Below the pieces are notes generated by a model, which worked only from the letters and a program-made list of their open reading frames with translations, searched no databases and had not been told where the DNA came from. Positions 1 to 13,592 of a DNA stretch of 64,000 nt are shown here, one piece after another. Origin of the DNA: Epiperipatus broadwayi (lineage: Eukaryota > Onychophora > Udeonychophora > Euonychophora > Peripatidae); the NCBI GenBank assembly GCA_028023455.1, contig JAQFVV010012511.1, positions 2,790,165 to 2,854,164 of the forward strand. Direction: 5' to 3'. Position numbers and translations under genes: made by a program. Position 1 is the first letter of the stretch. Each line of letters opens with the position of its first letter.

Positions 1-299
1 ATAGAAGTCCATACCCTGGCAATCTTTAGTTACAAAATTTAAAATAATATTTAAAAAAATATTTCAGAAGATCGCAAATCTGACTTACTGATTAATATAT
101 TTATAGTCACATTATTCACGATGTTTATGATAATCCCTTTTGGAGAAGACCTCCTATATACCTATGTGTGATTCCATAATGTTAATAGGAAAGATCATTC
201 ATTCAAGAAAGTTAGTCATATGCGTAGAATATATATATAGAACGAATTTTAGTATAATATTTAATAAATAACGAAAACTCTGTTAGTCATTATAGTATG

Positions 300-430
300 C
301 TCTTAATGTGGAACATCATCAAAATCTTACCTCATTCTACATTCAGGGTTTATGATGTCAAGCCACTAAAGGGGTATGTAGACCTAAATTTTATTTAATA
401 TAAAATATTTACTCAATCTAACACTTCCCC
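300..430 (-). mobile_element. Possible LTR edge with polypurine tract
   Basis: On the minus strand CACAAAGGGGGGAAG (about 427-442) is followed at once by TGTTAGATTGAG. This is the arrangement of a retrotransposon polypurine tract and LTR start. No pol motif could be read just upstream (450-1000), and the LTR end was not found. Weak evidence on its own. Confidence 0.25.
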
Positions 431-1640
431 CCTTTGTGCTTAAAATAAACTCTTTCATTTTCTAAAACATAAGCTTCCAAACTTGAAAATGAAAAGTAAA
501 AAAAAGAAAAGAAAGTAAAATGATAAATAAAATAAAAAATACAAATCAATATGATTGTGAAAATAAATTCCTGAGCACTGATCATTATATTCTCTGTCTC
601 TTATTTCTGGTGCTAGATCTCCTTGGGTGATGTACTGTCCATAAGTTTAGTTGACACACACTCTGATATTGTAGATCATCATCACTGTCCAGTTTGTTTC
701 CATTAAACAAGACATAACAGATCCATTGAAGATCATTGTTCTTGATCAGTGTTCAATAAAGAAAGGCGTCTTACACATTCTGACACTTCTATGGCCATGG
801 AAAGCTGACATCATCTCCTTTGGCATAACTCCTTTAGCCAGACCACATTGCAATACTCTCTTTAGTATATATAGTGGTGTATAGGATTGTTTCTGTGCAT
901 AGGAAAGTGGTATAAAAAATAAACTATTCTTTATGATTTCTAGCTGTTGTTTATTTCTTTTCTCTATGATTTCATTCAAACTTAGAGTTCTTTACAATTA
1001 GTTTACCATTCGGTTTGCTTTCATCATTTAAATATATTTACATTTTGATTTATTTTAGTGGATAAAACCAATTCATTTTCACTCTTGTGGGTGATAGAAA
1101 TTCATTCTAGAATTGAGCGCATACATACATCTTGCTTTGTTTTAAAAATATATCTATCAAGATGTTGACTTACTCGTGCAAGCTTTGCAATTATAAAAGC
1201 AAAGTAACAGGATCATGCGATAGCTTTCATTTTCTATGCTTCCTGTAATTGTTTATTGTGTGTAATATACATTGAAGCAATATTATTAAGATAAAGATAA
1301 ATGTTTATTGGAATTATCTTTTTGCTTTCAAGCCTGGTTGCTTAGCAATATGCTTGACATTAGGTCATTATTCTTTATGTTTTATATACGATCTTGTCAT
1401 AATGCCCGTTAGTTAATGATACTTGTGGTTACTCATATTATATATATATGTGTGTGAGTGTATTTATTTTTTTAATGCTTAATCTAAAAATTTATCTTTT
1501 TTAAAAAAAAAAAATTATTTGCTTAACACTGTTTTGATAACTGTTATTTGATAATTACATGATTAGGCTTAGTATGGCATAGAATGGTGTAGGTGGGCTG
1601 TTGGTTGTGAGTCACCCTTGCAATAATATACATGCACAAA
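431..1640. other. AT-rich sequence, no gene seen
   Basis: No exon, RNA gene or clear repeat recognised. A 77-residue minus-strand frame at 746-979 has no recognisable motif. It may be part of the transposon suggested by the neighbouring LTR-like edges. Confidence 0.4.
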
Positions 1641-1652
1641 CAATCCACTACA

Positions 1653-3236
1653 GCCCCCTACTCTAGAAATAATGTTCATAAAATTCACATTCATAATCCT
1701 CTAATTTTGAAGGTTTTTTGCATACATGAGCTCTTCTAGGGAAGCCTTGCTTCCTCTTCTTGTAAGGTTATAATCTCTTCTTATTGGAATTCACATTATG
1801 TAACACAATCTTTAGCTGGTTCAGTAGTTTGATCCCTGATTGAATCATGTGTTACAGCTTGATTCATATTCACAATTTGCTTATCTGGCATCTCAATAAA
1901 ATGTTTGTTATCATCTGATGACTTAACATTAATACTATCAGTATCTAAAGACTTTTTTTAAAAATTCTGTAAATACTTTATACATTTCTTTAATATTTTC
2001 CTATTATCTGCTTGTGTTGATGTAATTTTCTGAGTTAAGATATTCAATATTTCTTCCAGTAGCCATTTATTTCTTAAAATACCGCATATCCAAAAGCTTT
2101 CTTCAAGTTTAATATTTTCATAACCCATGGAGCCTTTAATTTTTATTTGTAATTTGCAATAATTTAGAAAGATGGTATGACTTTTCTATGCAATAATAAT
2201 TTAGCTAATTTCTTATTAGTAACTGTACAAAAAATACTGGAAAATCATTACAACTAATAATGCTTCAGCAATATCCTTGTGGCAAGTTTTAGTCAATGTA
2301 GATTTAAGTGTTAAACTGCCTTCTCTGCAAGACTATTAGACTGGGGATGATATAGCTGGATAAGCACATGGTGTATTCAATTATTGGCTAAATAATCATT
2401 AAATTGCTGGGATATAAAGCCAGCCCCATTGTCTGTTACAATAATTTTGGGATAACTGAGATTTATAAAGATCTTTTTCAGTGTTTTAATGGTATTCTCA
2501 CTCCTAGTATTTTTGATGTCTTTATATTCTATCCATCATGAATATGAGTCTACAGCTACTAAAAATATGTTACCATTCATTGGTCTAGCATGATTTAAGT
2601 GAAGAGATTTCCAAGACTGAGGTAATTTGGGCTAATACTTCAGTTTTGGCAGTAGATTAGCTGCTGATTGACAATGTATACATTTCTTCACCATTTATTC
2701 TATTTTTTGTCTCAGCTCTGACCACCAGACATATGACATAGTCAAAGCTTTCAGTGGACAACTTCTGGATGACCTTGAATGAAATAAGATGAGTGCATAG
2801 GAATGAGAATGCAGTCAGTCATCAATGTGCAATTGTTACAAGTCGATAAACTCTAACATGCATTTCACATAGGCTTTATAATGAATGGCTTTTTGGCCAA
2901 CCTTCTTTTATCCGGGTCATTAATGTTGCAGTCTTCTACAATGAACTATTATTGAACTGTTTTTTTAATTTAGAGTGCATGGTATCAGTATAATTGATTT
3001 CTCTCAGCTTTTGTTGACACTCATTAGTTTGAGAAAGGTGTGATAATGCATCTGCATGTCCAGTCTGCTTACTTGGCTTATATAATAGTTCATAATCATA
3101 TGCTACTAACATATGTATCCAATGTAATACCTGTTGGCATGTATGTTCTGGAATTTTTTTATCATTGCCAAATATTTACAGTAATGGATGATGGTCTGTA
3201 CAAATTTGAACTTTCTATTCATATATATATATTGTA
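1653..3236 (-). pseudogene. Ty3/Gypsy pol remnant: RNase H end, integrase, PPT
   Basis: Minus strand, read from high to low coordinates. About 3236-3010 gives an RNase H C-terminal block (TDHHPLL, then ALSHLSQTNE, like TDHxPL...ADALSRL). About 2790-2650 gives the integrase zinc-finger region (KALTMSYVWW, KKCIHCQSAANLLPK). About 2610-2300 gives the integrase core (VAVDSYS, TDNGAGF, YHPQSNSLAEKAV). These match Gypsy integrase with its first Asp, second Asp and Glu regions. Several stops and frameshifts show it is dead. A purine run at 1653-1666 (AGAGTAGGGGGC on the minus strand) directly before TGTAGTGG looks like the polypurine tract and LTR start. Confidence 0.75.
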
Positions 3237-5160
3237 ATGGAATATAATATCCCGTCACATTATTTTAAAATTAAAATAAAAGATCATAAATAAAAATTGT
3301 AATTTAAAAACTGTTTAACGTATATATAGATCGCATGATGGACAACTTTAAAAACTTTTAAAAAATAAAAATATTTGAAAGTAATTTTTTTTGTAAAAAA
3401 GTAAAGATATAAAGATTGATATTTTAAAAATAGAAATAATGTTGATTTCTATAGTCTTAGAAAAAGGAAATGATTGTCTTATTAATTAAATGATTGTTCA
3501 AAAGCAAACTACCTCGTGAGGCATGTAAAATAAATTAAATGGTCAGATAAGAGAATACAAAGGAATTAAATGACCAATGCAAACACGAAAATGACAGCAC
3601 GGACCATAACTGAAACACGAATGGATTAGTGACGTCTTGCTCGTTGAATCTCAAGATCTCATGATAAGAGACTAATAAAAATATAAAAGCCAAATTATTA
3701 TTATAATTGTTATCTTAGAGCTGACTATGAATAGATCGTTATAACTAGCTATATTGCAGATTTTCACGATGTGGAAATCTGCAATAAATTTAATTTTCCG
3801 GACAACCAGCTGAGGCCTCTGGATGACAGTTCCTGACCAAATGCATGGCAAGTCGCAGTTTTATTTCAAAGAAGGACAAAATCTACGAAAGTGATCACGA
3901 AGATGGACTTCTCAATCTATTAAATCCGTAAAGTATGAACTATTGTATCTATCTAATAACTTTCCTAAAATTGCAAGTAATTAATAACTGAAAATAAGAA
4001 CTCTTATCTGACTTAAAGAATGCAAATTCAATTATTGATATTTTTTTTATGTAGATGTTTAAGCAATCATTTCCAGTTCATTTTTTTTGTGTGTGTATTA
4101 TGTTTTAACTAAAATGTATTAAATTTAAAGTTGGGTGTAGATAGCTGCATGGATAAAGATTAATAACTATGTTTAAATTCGTTTATGTTTAATTTAACAG
4201 ATTTTAATTTCAGGCTATTTGTTTTGTGGTTGTGTCAGTGCTAGTGGAGAGATATATAGACGTTTATATTAATGTAATGTGAAGCGTGTTTAGCATACAG
4301 GGCAACGTGCCCAACTGAATGCATGACCCCAAAGAGGCAGTCATATCATTGAAAATGGTCGCAGATGTATTTCCTGCACCATTGACCCCTCCTAGCTCTA
4401 TGGACAGGGATTTATAAGACGGCAGAAAGACCGCTTTCCCCCATACGTAGCACTCTTTAAAAAAAAAATTATATACATGATTCCTTAGTCAGACAGAGGC
4501 ACTTTCCTGATCTAGACCTGGATCATTTCCTTCAAATAATATCACGCTGCCAGATGCACATTCCTGTGGCGTGATTTTATGCTAGCATCTTCGTATTGCA
4601 TTGATTGCTACTATATATCTGGAAGCAGGCATTGGGTTGACTACAAACTTTTAGTCTGAGATTGAATGAATGTTTTGATAAGTTTTTAAGTGAAAAAAAA
4701 AAAAAAAACTATGTAGACTATCTATACTCGACATGCTAAAGTAAAATATAATTTAAATATCCATCTGTGCGATCTATTTAAAATAGTAATTCAAAAATTA
4801 AAAAAAAAAATATTAATGTTAAAATCTAAAAATAAATTTAATCTTCAATTTTAAATGTGCGTTAATAAAAATCTATTTGTGTGTTAATTACTGGCAGTGG
4901 CTTCTTTTATTTTATTGTTCTAAATATTTAATATATACTTTGAGAATAGAAGTCTATTGAAACTTATAAATGTTTTAAAATCTCTGCTACTCTATGAGCT
5001 AGTGACCTTGGGCAAACGGTCAGAATAATATATATAAAAAAATATTTTGAATCTTAACTTACGTATCTGCCTACTATATAAATTTTTCTAGGTTCAAATG
5101 CCTAGATGGCGCCCGAGTAGTGCGGATACGTTTAAGGCTCTTTTCATTGACCGTTAAAAT
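3237..5160. mobile_element. About 1.9-kb insertion splitting the Gypsy pol
   Basis: The Gypsy reading breaks at about 5160 (KKFHQYIYI on the minus strand) and resumes near 3236 with the next RNase H block, so the sequence between is an insertion. TA-rich tracts ending in ATATTG lie at both joints, so the target duplication cannot be defined. Inside are an LTR-like segment (about 4230-4450, TTTATAAGACGG as TATA-like, GC-richer) and TGGCGCCCGA at 5107, which resembles a primer-binding site. There is no long ORF and the class is unknown. It may be an LTR retrotransposon remnant. Confidence 0.5.
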
Positions 5161-5850
5161 ATATATATATTGATGGAACTTTTTAATGGCAAAAATTATA
5201 AATAAAGCCTTGTCAAACTGATGTAATTTTTCTCTGCTGCTGAGAATGTCTTCAAGGCATAAGTTATAGGATGTTCTTCTTTTTAGAAAGGATGCAAAAT
5301 CACAGGACAAACTTCATATTCTAAATGTCTGCTGAAATTATCATAACCAGGTCACTATAATAATGTTTAAGGAATCACTTTGCTTTCTGAAAGGAAATAT
5401 CCTGTACTTCAGACCAGGTCTAACATTGTTACTTTGTTTAATAATTTATATAATGGCCATAATACATGAGATATTCCTTGTAAAAAGCTCTCAAAAAAAT
5501 TTAATAGGCCTAAAAATCCCTACAAATCTTTCTTTTACATTCTTAGGTCATTCAGGATTTTTTATGTCTTTTTATCTGGATTAGGATATTTTCCAATTTT
5601 TATTAATTACATGTCCTAAAAACTTTATTTTTGACATTATTTAGCTTCAATCTAATTTTTTCCAGTTTGGAATAGACTATATTTGCATAATCCTAGTTCA
5701 TGTTCAGGTCTTGCACTAAGCAATATGTCATCCAAATATGGGATGATACCTTCCATGCCTGAAATAAACTATCTATTTTAACTTGGAAGATATTAGGCAC
5801 AACATAATGTCATATGGTAACTTATCACATTAGTAAAGTCCACAAGGAAT
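5160..5850 (-). pseudogene. Ty3/Gypsy pol remnant: reverse transcriptase and start of RNase H
   Basis: Minus strand. About 5830-5690 gives a reverse-transcriptase palm segment with GMEGIIPYLDDILLSARPEH, containing the YLDD catalytic Asp pair. About 5600-5450 gives PNPDKK and GFLGLLNFF (like PDPxK...FLGLxNYY). About 5270-5160 gives LSSREKLHQFDKALFIIFAI then KKFHQYIY (like SxAExNYxQxEKExLAIxFxxKKFHQYLYG). Frameshifts and stops are scattered throughout. Order and strand agree with the fragment at 1653-3236, so the two are one split element. The 5' part (gag, protease) is missing, cut where the hAT fragment begins. Confidence 0.75.
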
Positions 5851-5904
5851 AGTAAGGATTAAAAACAAATTTAATTAATATCAAAAAAGAAAAATTAAAT
5901 GAAT

Positions 5905-6351
5905 ATAAAGAAAAATTGGAAGGATTCCAAGTGGATTTCAAATATAGGTTTGAAGATTTGAAACATTTTAAATCTACATTTGCATATTTTGTGAACCTAT
6001 TGATTTGTGATCCAATTTTTTAAATAATATTTGTCAAAAATTGACCAGGGAATTAACATTATTAGTGATGAAAGAGTATCAGGCATTGCAAATAATGCAT
6101 CACAAATTCAGTTCTCCAACTGAATTTTGGAATCATGCCAGAATCAAAATATTCCCACTTTAAGAAAGCTGCTTGCCATCTAATTTCAATTTTTGGTACA
6201 GCATATTGCTGTGAGTCATTGTATTCCACAGTGAAGTTCATGAAATTGAAATATCATTCACAATTGATCAATCAGCATCTCAGAGAATTGCTGTAAACAT
6301 CTTTAACCAGTTATAGGCCAAATTTCAAAGATTTGAACAAAGTCTTTGTTA
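5905..6351 (+). pseudogene. hAT transposase C-terminal (dimerisation) remnant
   Basis: Plus strand, two frame-consistent pieces. One has RFEDLKHFKSTFAYFVNLLI (about 5950-6020); the other has FKKAACHLISIFGTAYCCES, then STVKFMKLKYHSQLINQHLREL (about 6160-6290) and SYRPNFKDL after a stop. The pattern FGSTYxCExxFSxMKxIKxKxRSRLxxxHL is the hATC dimerisation domain of the hAT family related to GTF2IRD2/SCAND3-like host proteins. In-frame stops at about 6290 and between the pieces mark it as a pseudogene. It abuts the truncated Gypsy RT in opposite orientation. Confidence 0.7.
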
Positions 6352-6754
6352 AATGTTATACTTTTTATTAATGAATTTTTATTATTATATTTATTATTAA
6401 AATTTTAAATATTTTTTTTTTGTATTTTCATCACAGATTTAAAGTTTTGAACATTTTTGGAAATCAAATTTATCCAACAATTGAGTCTCTAATATTTTTT
6501 TAGATGCTTTCTAATGTTTTGTGGTTCTTTTGCTTATCAAGTACAAACAATTTTTTGATACTACTATTGGCTTTATAACACATTAATAAATGTAGGACAA
6601 TTTTTCACATTACTTTGTCAATTTTTGTACACCATTTGTTCCTCTGTTGTTGGTTGATGATAAAACCAAGAACATTTTGAAATATTAAAATATATATATA
6701 TATAACAGTAAAAAAAAATCGTAAATCATTTAAATGTTTATTTTTAAATAAAGT

Positions 6755-6842
6755 GGCTAAATGTCTAGTGTTCTGATAGATGATGAACTCAAGAGCTAAA
6801 GGGCTCTGAATCAATTCCCGGCTGAGTCTAGTATAAAAAAAA
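6755..6842 (+). repeat. Degenerate tRNA-derived SINE head
   Basis: The segment running from gtggctaaatgtctag to gctctgaatcaattcccgg, then tctagtataaaaaaaag, has a B-box-like TCAATTCCCGG and an A tail. The A box is poor. It is probably a decayed SINE. Confidence 0.35.
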
Positions 6843-7984
6843 GTTTATTTGATCAGCAGAATGTGGCCCATTGTGCTCAAAACTCAAACATCATGTGACA
6901 TCCTTACTGTATTTGATATTTGCACTTAGAATTATAACACACTCATATTTGTTATTTAAAAATAGTGATGTTCTGTCTTTTAATAGTTCATGTATAATTC
7001 ACTTTATAATACAAACTTTATTACACTTAGAGATGATCATTTGGACCAACTGATGATTGTTGATTTAGCATGAAATACATATATTGGTGATTATTTATCT
7101 TTTCAACATATGTGTTCAGGTATATCAGTGTTAGGAGATGGAGTGGAAAGTGGTGGGTCATGTGAAAATCTGTGCTCATATACCCTACATATTCCACTTC
7201 AGATAATAAATATTAAGATTATTTTTCTCTGGAGAAATTTAATGACTATGTCTGCAATATCTGCTAATCTACATAGATTACCCAAATATCTTTTTAAAAA
7301 AAAAAAATCATCATACCGAAAGTTTTTTAGAAAAAACTTTTTTTTGTATTAATTTTTTATTTTAATACAAAATGTATATTTAATTTATTATGATCTGGTT
7401 GTTTCCCATTTGTTGCTTAAAAATTCCAATTACGTCCACCATTAAGCATTTTCAAATCTGGCTGTTTTAAAATAATGAATAAAGATGATAAAATTATAAG
7501 AAGGTTGAAAATGAATGCTGTCATAGATTAAGTTAATTAGTTTTACTGTCATATTAGCAAATGCCTTAATGCTTGAGATTTCCTTTGCAACAGAGAAATT
7601 CATTAACACCCATACTTTAATAAAAGACAAAATCATATTGTTAGTTGCTCAGAAATTTAGAGAAACTTAATTCTTGAAATGAGTTTTTATTTTTCTCAGT
7701 TGAGAATCAATCTAAGAATCTTATAAGTTTAAATCCTTCATTCTTATGGTTGATCTAAGTGTCAGTGGTTAAGTAGAATTTTTGGGTCTCTATGCAATTA
7801 TTATTTATATATATATATGTTTATCTTAATATATAAAACAAAAGGGTATCTAGGAGCCCATGTGCATTGCTTCAGTTTGCTACATGATGGCTGTGTTACT
7901 GTACTCCATACAGGACCGAAATGAGCTAACATTAAATTATAATATTATTTTTAAAAGAGTCTCATTAATGTAATAATAATGTAA

Positions 7985-8170
7985 ATATGCTTGCTATATT
8001 CTTGGTCCTGGTTTCAGATTAACCTGGGTAAAACTTGGAAATTCTTTTTCAGGTGCTAATCAGCATTAGATTTTTTTATCCAGGTGATTAGCCCAGATAC
8101 GGTTCAGATAATTATCTGATATTAGTCAGTAAATAGAAAAGGAAAGATGGAAAATAATCCTTTGCCACAT
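7985..8170 (+). repeat. SINE family 2, body copy 1
   Basis: Shares with copies at 33645-33860, 54635-54960 and 60255-60520 the order: Pol III B-box-like TTTCAGATTAACC, AAACTTGGAAATT, a GATTAGCC/TTAGCC stretch, GATAATTATCTGA and the conserved core AGTCAGTAAAT. No clear A box here, so the 5' end is truncated or decayed. Confidence 0.45.
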
Positions 8171-8334
8171 GGCAAAACGTGTAGAATAATGTTTTATCTT
8201 TTACTATTTCTTTGTAGGGGAGTGAATGCTGTTGGATAAGTTTTAGTCCTGCAATTGATTATGTAAAAACAATTTTATTACTTATTTTGATACAGCATAA
8301 ACTATTTTGATACTAATAATTAAATGGTTTACGG

Positions 8335-8450
8335 CTGGAGAGGCCAATGAAGTTTGAGCAAGGGAAGAGACAGAGACTGCCATGATCCATATATCTTGAG
8401 TTCTGGAGTCCACCACTGTGCCCCTACACTAAATCACTCAAGGCAATTAT
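8335..8450 (-). repeat. Degenerate tRNA-derived SINE, minus strand
   Basis: On the minus strand GGGGCACAGTGGTGGACTCC is A-box-like and is followed after about 20 nt by a weak B box. No tail or target duplication identified. Confidence 0.3.
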
Positions 8451-9544
8451 TTTGATTACTAGCATTAAATGGAATGATTATAGATATAGAAATCTGATAA
8501 TTTTAAATATCAAGCTTACAATTAAATATACTTATGGAATTTACTATTATTAAGAAGCAATGATTTGTAAAGAACAACCCTTTTCCAACTCTTACTCAAT
8601 TTAGCCTTAAGAGATGAGAGAGGGTTATGCATAAATAAAAAAGAAGTAGAAAATAAAAAAAATTTTTGCCAATAAATAGAGAGAGAGAAAAAAAAAACTG
8701 TCTTTGATGACAAATGTTGATTCTCAAATGATTGTTGATTTCTGACAAGTGATCGCGGGGAAAACATTTCAAGGATGTTATATATATACTGAAAAAGAAA
8801 ATAAATCTTTGAAATTTTGCTTTAGTTTCTAAAATCATGTTAAAGTTTGGATTAGATTTTCATTTTATCATGTGATTCCTTTTTGTTAAAATGGCATCAA
8901 TTTATCAGCAGATTTCAAAAATGATTCTGTACTTCGCATTTTTATTACTGTGCTAAATTTAGTGTTAAAGATTATTTTAATATCAATTTTAAACAAATAA
9001 TTTTTGCTATTTTTTTTTTTTCAAAAGATTTGTTTAGTTTAAGGTTAATGCATCTCTATGTGAACAATGAATTTCCACCTCCTCTTAATATAATCTTTTT
9101 TCTTGCTGAAAATATTATTTTGACATTGAAATAATGTTATTTAATGGAAAGACATTTTTAAAGTTAATTAATTAATTTATTTGTATAAATCAGTCTTCAC
9201 TAAATTATATTCAGTGTTTCTAAGACAATCCCACTTCTCAGAGATATGGAGAATGATATAAAAAGTAAAGTAATCCTTACATAACCTACTGCAAAATAAA
9301 AGTTATTCAACAGTCCCCGTCTTTTTTCAATTTGTAACAGTGAATGAAAACGCACTATTCTCGAATCTTATGAACTGCTGAGAATGGAGGAAGTCACTTT
9401 TTCCATTCCTTCTTTTTGCTCTTGTTAAAAATAGCAAAATAATCCATTCATTGAACAATAATTGGATATCTGAGTTGTTTATGTGCAGGCTACTTAAAAT
9501 AAAAATCATAGTCCTGTTTGAAATCTGAAAATTTAAACTCCAAG

Positions 9545-9665
9545 TCATGGGCTTGGCCGTGTGGCATAATGGTTAGCAAATCTGGTAGGATTTGAATATA
9601 GACTAGAAATTTGTAGTTTTAGCCTTGCTTAGAATTTTTCTTCTATGTAATTGGTCCACAACCAA
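9545..9665 (+). repeat. Degenerate tRNA-like SINE head
   Basis: GGCTTGGCCGTGTGGCATAA followed by TGGTTAGCAAATCTGG resembles the D-arm/A-box half of a tRNA. The B-box region (GGATTTGAATATAG) is degenerate. The rest of the AT-rich 8500-12500 stretch shows no gene. Confidence 0.35.
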
Positions 9666-10188
9666 TCATATTATTCAGAAAAATGAATATTTAGATATTT
9701 TTAGGTAAGAAGTAAAACAAATGGTAAAACTTTATCACTAGACAGTTGGCTTACCGCTAAGTAATGCCTTCTTCAATTCCATTATGGGGGTGGAGGAGAG
9801 TTTGAGAGATCTTTATTTTGTAGGTTTTTTTAAAAATAGTTTTATCTATTTTTAACTTATAATATCTAATAGAGAGCACAACTATATATGTGTTTGTGTG
9901 AAGATGCCATGTCAAGATATATATGTATTGCAGCTATGAGTTCAAGTGTATGTTCATTTATGAGTCTTATTTTCTAGAAGTACTTTACATTTTGAAATAA
10001 GGTGACCCAAGCATGAGAGGCAAAAAGTCATTAATTAAGAAAAATATGTAAACACAAATTACATAGTCATTTATAAACTAATATATATATATATATGCGC
10101 TGTATGCGCAGATAGTGAAGCATTGATTTTTCTCTTTCATTTGTATTTGTAACTTGAATTTGCAAACATTAGTTTGCCTGTATATAGA

Positions 10189-10328
10189 AGTGGTTTATTT
10201 CTTCTTTATAATCTAATGCTAAGTGCATTTTCAGTGAAGGTCATGATAATTTAAGAGAGCTATGATTGTGGTGAACTTAAATTGAAAGTGCACTTAGCAG
10301 TAAATTATAAAGAAGAAAAAAACTACTC
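10189..10328. repeat. Short inverted repeat (about 50-bp arms)
   Basis: The left arm contains TTTCTTCTTTATAAT and GCTAAGTGCA. The right arm carries their reverse complements (TGCACTTAGC, ATTATAAAGAAGAAA), with a loop of about 40 nt. MITE-like hairpin. Confidence 0.6.
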
Positions 10329-12587
10329 CAATTTAAAGGTGTACAAACATTTACAAATTTGAGATAGTCCTTTAAATTAATTCTCTTGATGATCAAATAA
10401 GCCAAATGTTTACATTAAATAGAATAGCTGTATATTTTATTAATAATGAATGCAGTGTTAGAGAATTTTTGCATGTTATCATAATTAGCATTAATTTGTA
10501 AGTGAATATGCCATTGTAACTTCAGAAGAAAAATAATGATAAAGAGAAAGATAAAGGATGCAGAAAACAAAAAGAAAGATTAAAGTCAAAATTGTGGGTG
10601 TTACTAAAAGATGAAATATGGTTGTACAAACAATAATCCCAATGTCATTATTAATGTAGAGATGACTGGTAATGTGAGAGGCTCTTGATAATTGAAGTCT
10701 TATATTAGAACTAAACAATTAAATACAACAAATTTTAAAAAAAGATAAGAAAATGGAGAAATAAGGAAGTAAAGATTTACATATACTTGTTTAATTAAAT
10801 TTGACTTTAATTCCATCCTGGCTTACTGGAACTTTTTTGATTTGAAGATATGTCCAAAATCTTATTCTAGTTTCATTATACAATTTTTATATTCTTTTTC
10901 TATGAGTAAAATTTCTTTCATATATATATATATTACTTCAGCTCATCACATTTACTATTTGGCACATAAATAAACAATAACCAATTATTTTAGAATTGCA
11001 TCAGACTTACTATCAACAGATATTATTTATTAAGTTGTTTTATTTTGTCTCTATAACTATTAAACTTTTAGACTGTCTTTATTCTTTTCTCCAAAGCCAA
11101 TTCATCGTTTCTTAGAAATTCAAATACATATATTTTTTTCATTTCTGATAATACATTTATCATCTTTTCAGACTTGTTTATTGTGATAACATGTATATCT
11201 ATTTTTTGCAATATTTTTAAATTTTTAATGGGTTTAAATAGTTGGACTTTTATCACTGAAGTGATATGATCAATTCTGGGAATTATATTTCTGCAGAAGT
11301 TGTTTATATTGGATATCATAAAACTATCATCATCATCACATTTTTTGATTATTATAATTTAAAAAGTCTTGAGATGTAATTATCAGTTTTTTTTAGGCCA
11401 GGTCAAAAACTGAAAATTCAAGTCTTAGATAAGGCTTGAAATGTTGTAGGTAGATGAGAATTTTTCAAACAAGCTTGCGATTTTTCTGTAAGCCAATCCA
11501 GCCAAGTATTGAGTGCAACTACTTGAAAATTATATTGCTATTTATAATTAGAGAGTAATTTAATATAATCTTACAATTAGTCAAATTACTGACTACAAAA
11601 CAAATGTGATTATCATATAATATAGCCTTTACCTTGATGATGAATCCATAGATTTTGTTATAAATTTAATTATATCTTTAAAAATATCCAGCCTATAATT
11701 ATTCAAATTACACATAAATTAGTCTACTTTTGTGAATTAATGTTATTAATTTGTTGACTTTTAATTTAATTTTATAAAATTTGTTACTTTCACTAATTGT
11801 ATTCACAATTATAAAAAGGATATTTTATGTAAATTATTACTATTCTCTAATATAAATAGCAGTAGTGTTTAAACATCATATTTTGCATTCAGTGCAATAT
11901 CACAATTTAAATAAATTTTCTAATTCCACTGATAGTTTTGAGAATCCAACAGTGAGTCTTTCCCAGAGTTATAAATACACAATTCATATAGCTACTAAAA
12001 TTATTGTAATTTTATCTTACAATTTAAATAGTTTATACTTATTTTCATACATTACATCTTAATTATGTTTAAAAATATTATTAATTTTATTTAATTCAAA
12101 TATGTTGTTTTACTACTATTTAGTCTTGAAATTTAAATTACAACAATATATATACCCACACATATAAAACATTTTACTTAATTAAAATTAAATACTTAGG
12201 CATAATTAAAATAATATAAAGAATAAAATTACATTTTAATATTTATATATATATATAATAGATATGAATATATATACAATTTGCATTATATGTTTATACA
12301 CAGTAGTATCAGACTAATATTGATACATATGTATATGTATTGTATATTTATAGCATTGGGGAAATCTTCTTATTAAAGCTGTCAGCTGAATTGTAGAATT
12401 TAATAAAAATAGTGTATTGTACTATGTATATAAGAGAGTGTTTAAATATTGTAGCTATTTATACCACAGTTAATATAATCAATGCAGAAAAGATAGGGGG
12501 AGGGAGAAGGAATATTATTCTCACTAATGCACATCAATTTTAGTTATAATTTTACTATATATATATATACACATATATATATATGTC

Positions 12588-12723
12588 ATGTTCAAATCAT
12601 CCTCTCAAACATTATGTTTTTTCAAAACATCCTCTATGAATAAATATAAAATTCATATTTTATATTTATTCACAGAAGGTATTGCTGAAAAATCGTAATG
12701 TTTTGGAAAAGTTATTTGAACAT
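12588..12723. repeat. MITE-like hairpin, arms about 63 bp
   Basis: Starts ATGTTCAAAT and ends ATTTGAACAT. The arms include AACATTATG/CGTAATGTT and ATGAATAAATATAAA/TTTATATTTATTCA around a loop of about 7 nt. Typical fold-back MITE. Confidence 0.65.
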
Positions 12724-13592
12724 TTCATATTTAAATTTTCAGGTAGTGATATGGACTGGGATATTTTCATACATATGTATATAACTTGCTAACATATTAT
12801 AACTTTTCATAATTAATTGATTGCTAAGAGTATTCAAATAGACTATTTTTTCAATCACAATGTGATAAAACATTTTACTTCAACTAAAATAATTGTAATA
12901 CTCATTTGTCATTCAAATTATAATTAAAGCTTTTTTTTAAAAAAAAAAAAAAATTCCCCTTGTCCCTATAACTCTAAAAGTTATCTCATAGTTGGACATA
13001 ATAAAAAATAAAATTATACAGTGTGAATTATGAAAAAATAAATAAACAAATAAATAAAATATTTATTTTAAAATGCACAAAATGAAACAAATTTTATGAA
13101 TTATATTATAACAATAGCATATGACAAAACAAAAAATCTTCATAGAAACTTAGCTACAAGAGAATTTATTATTTTTCATTCTAATTTATTTATAAATGAA
13201 TAAATAATATTCTGACTGATTTGAGAACTTAAGGTTACTGGATTTCAACTTAATTTGTTTCTTCTAATGCTTGAATATTAAATGATTTCCTAAATAAATA
13301 ACCATTCTAATTATTTTACTTAGTGCTTTATTTATTCTAACACTTATGCATTTTATAATTTGCTGTAAAATCATTTTTAAGCACTATTTCAGTAAAATGG
13401 AGACATATAAGCAAAATGATTTATTTATTTATGAATAACTAAACAAGTAATGAAGTCAGTAAAAAATAAACTCATTAAAAATTGCAGTAAAGTATAAAAC
13501 TATTTTAAAAGTGCCATATTGTTAGCAAATACTTATTCACTATGATCTTTTTCAATATATAAATGATTATTCATTATTTCTTATTAGATTGG

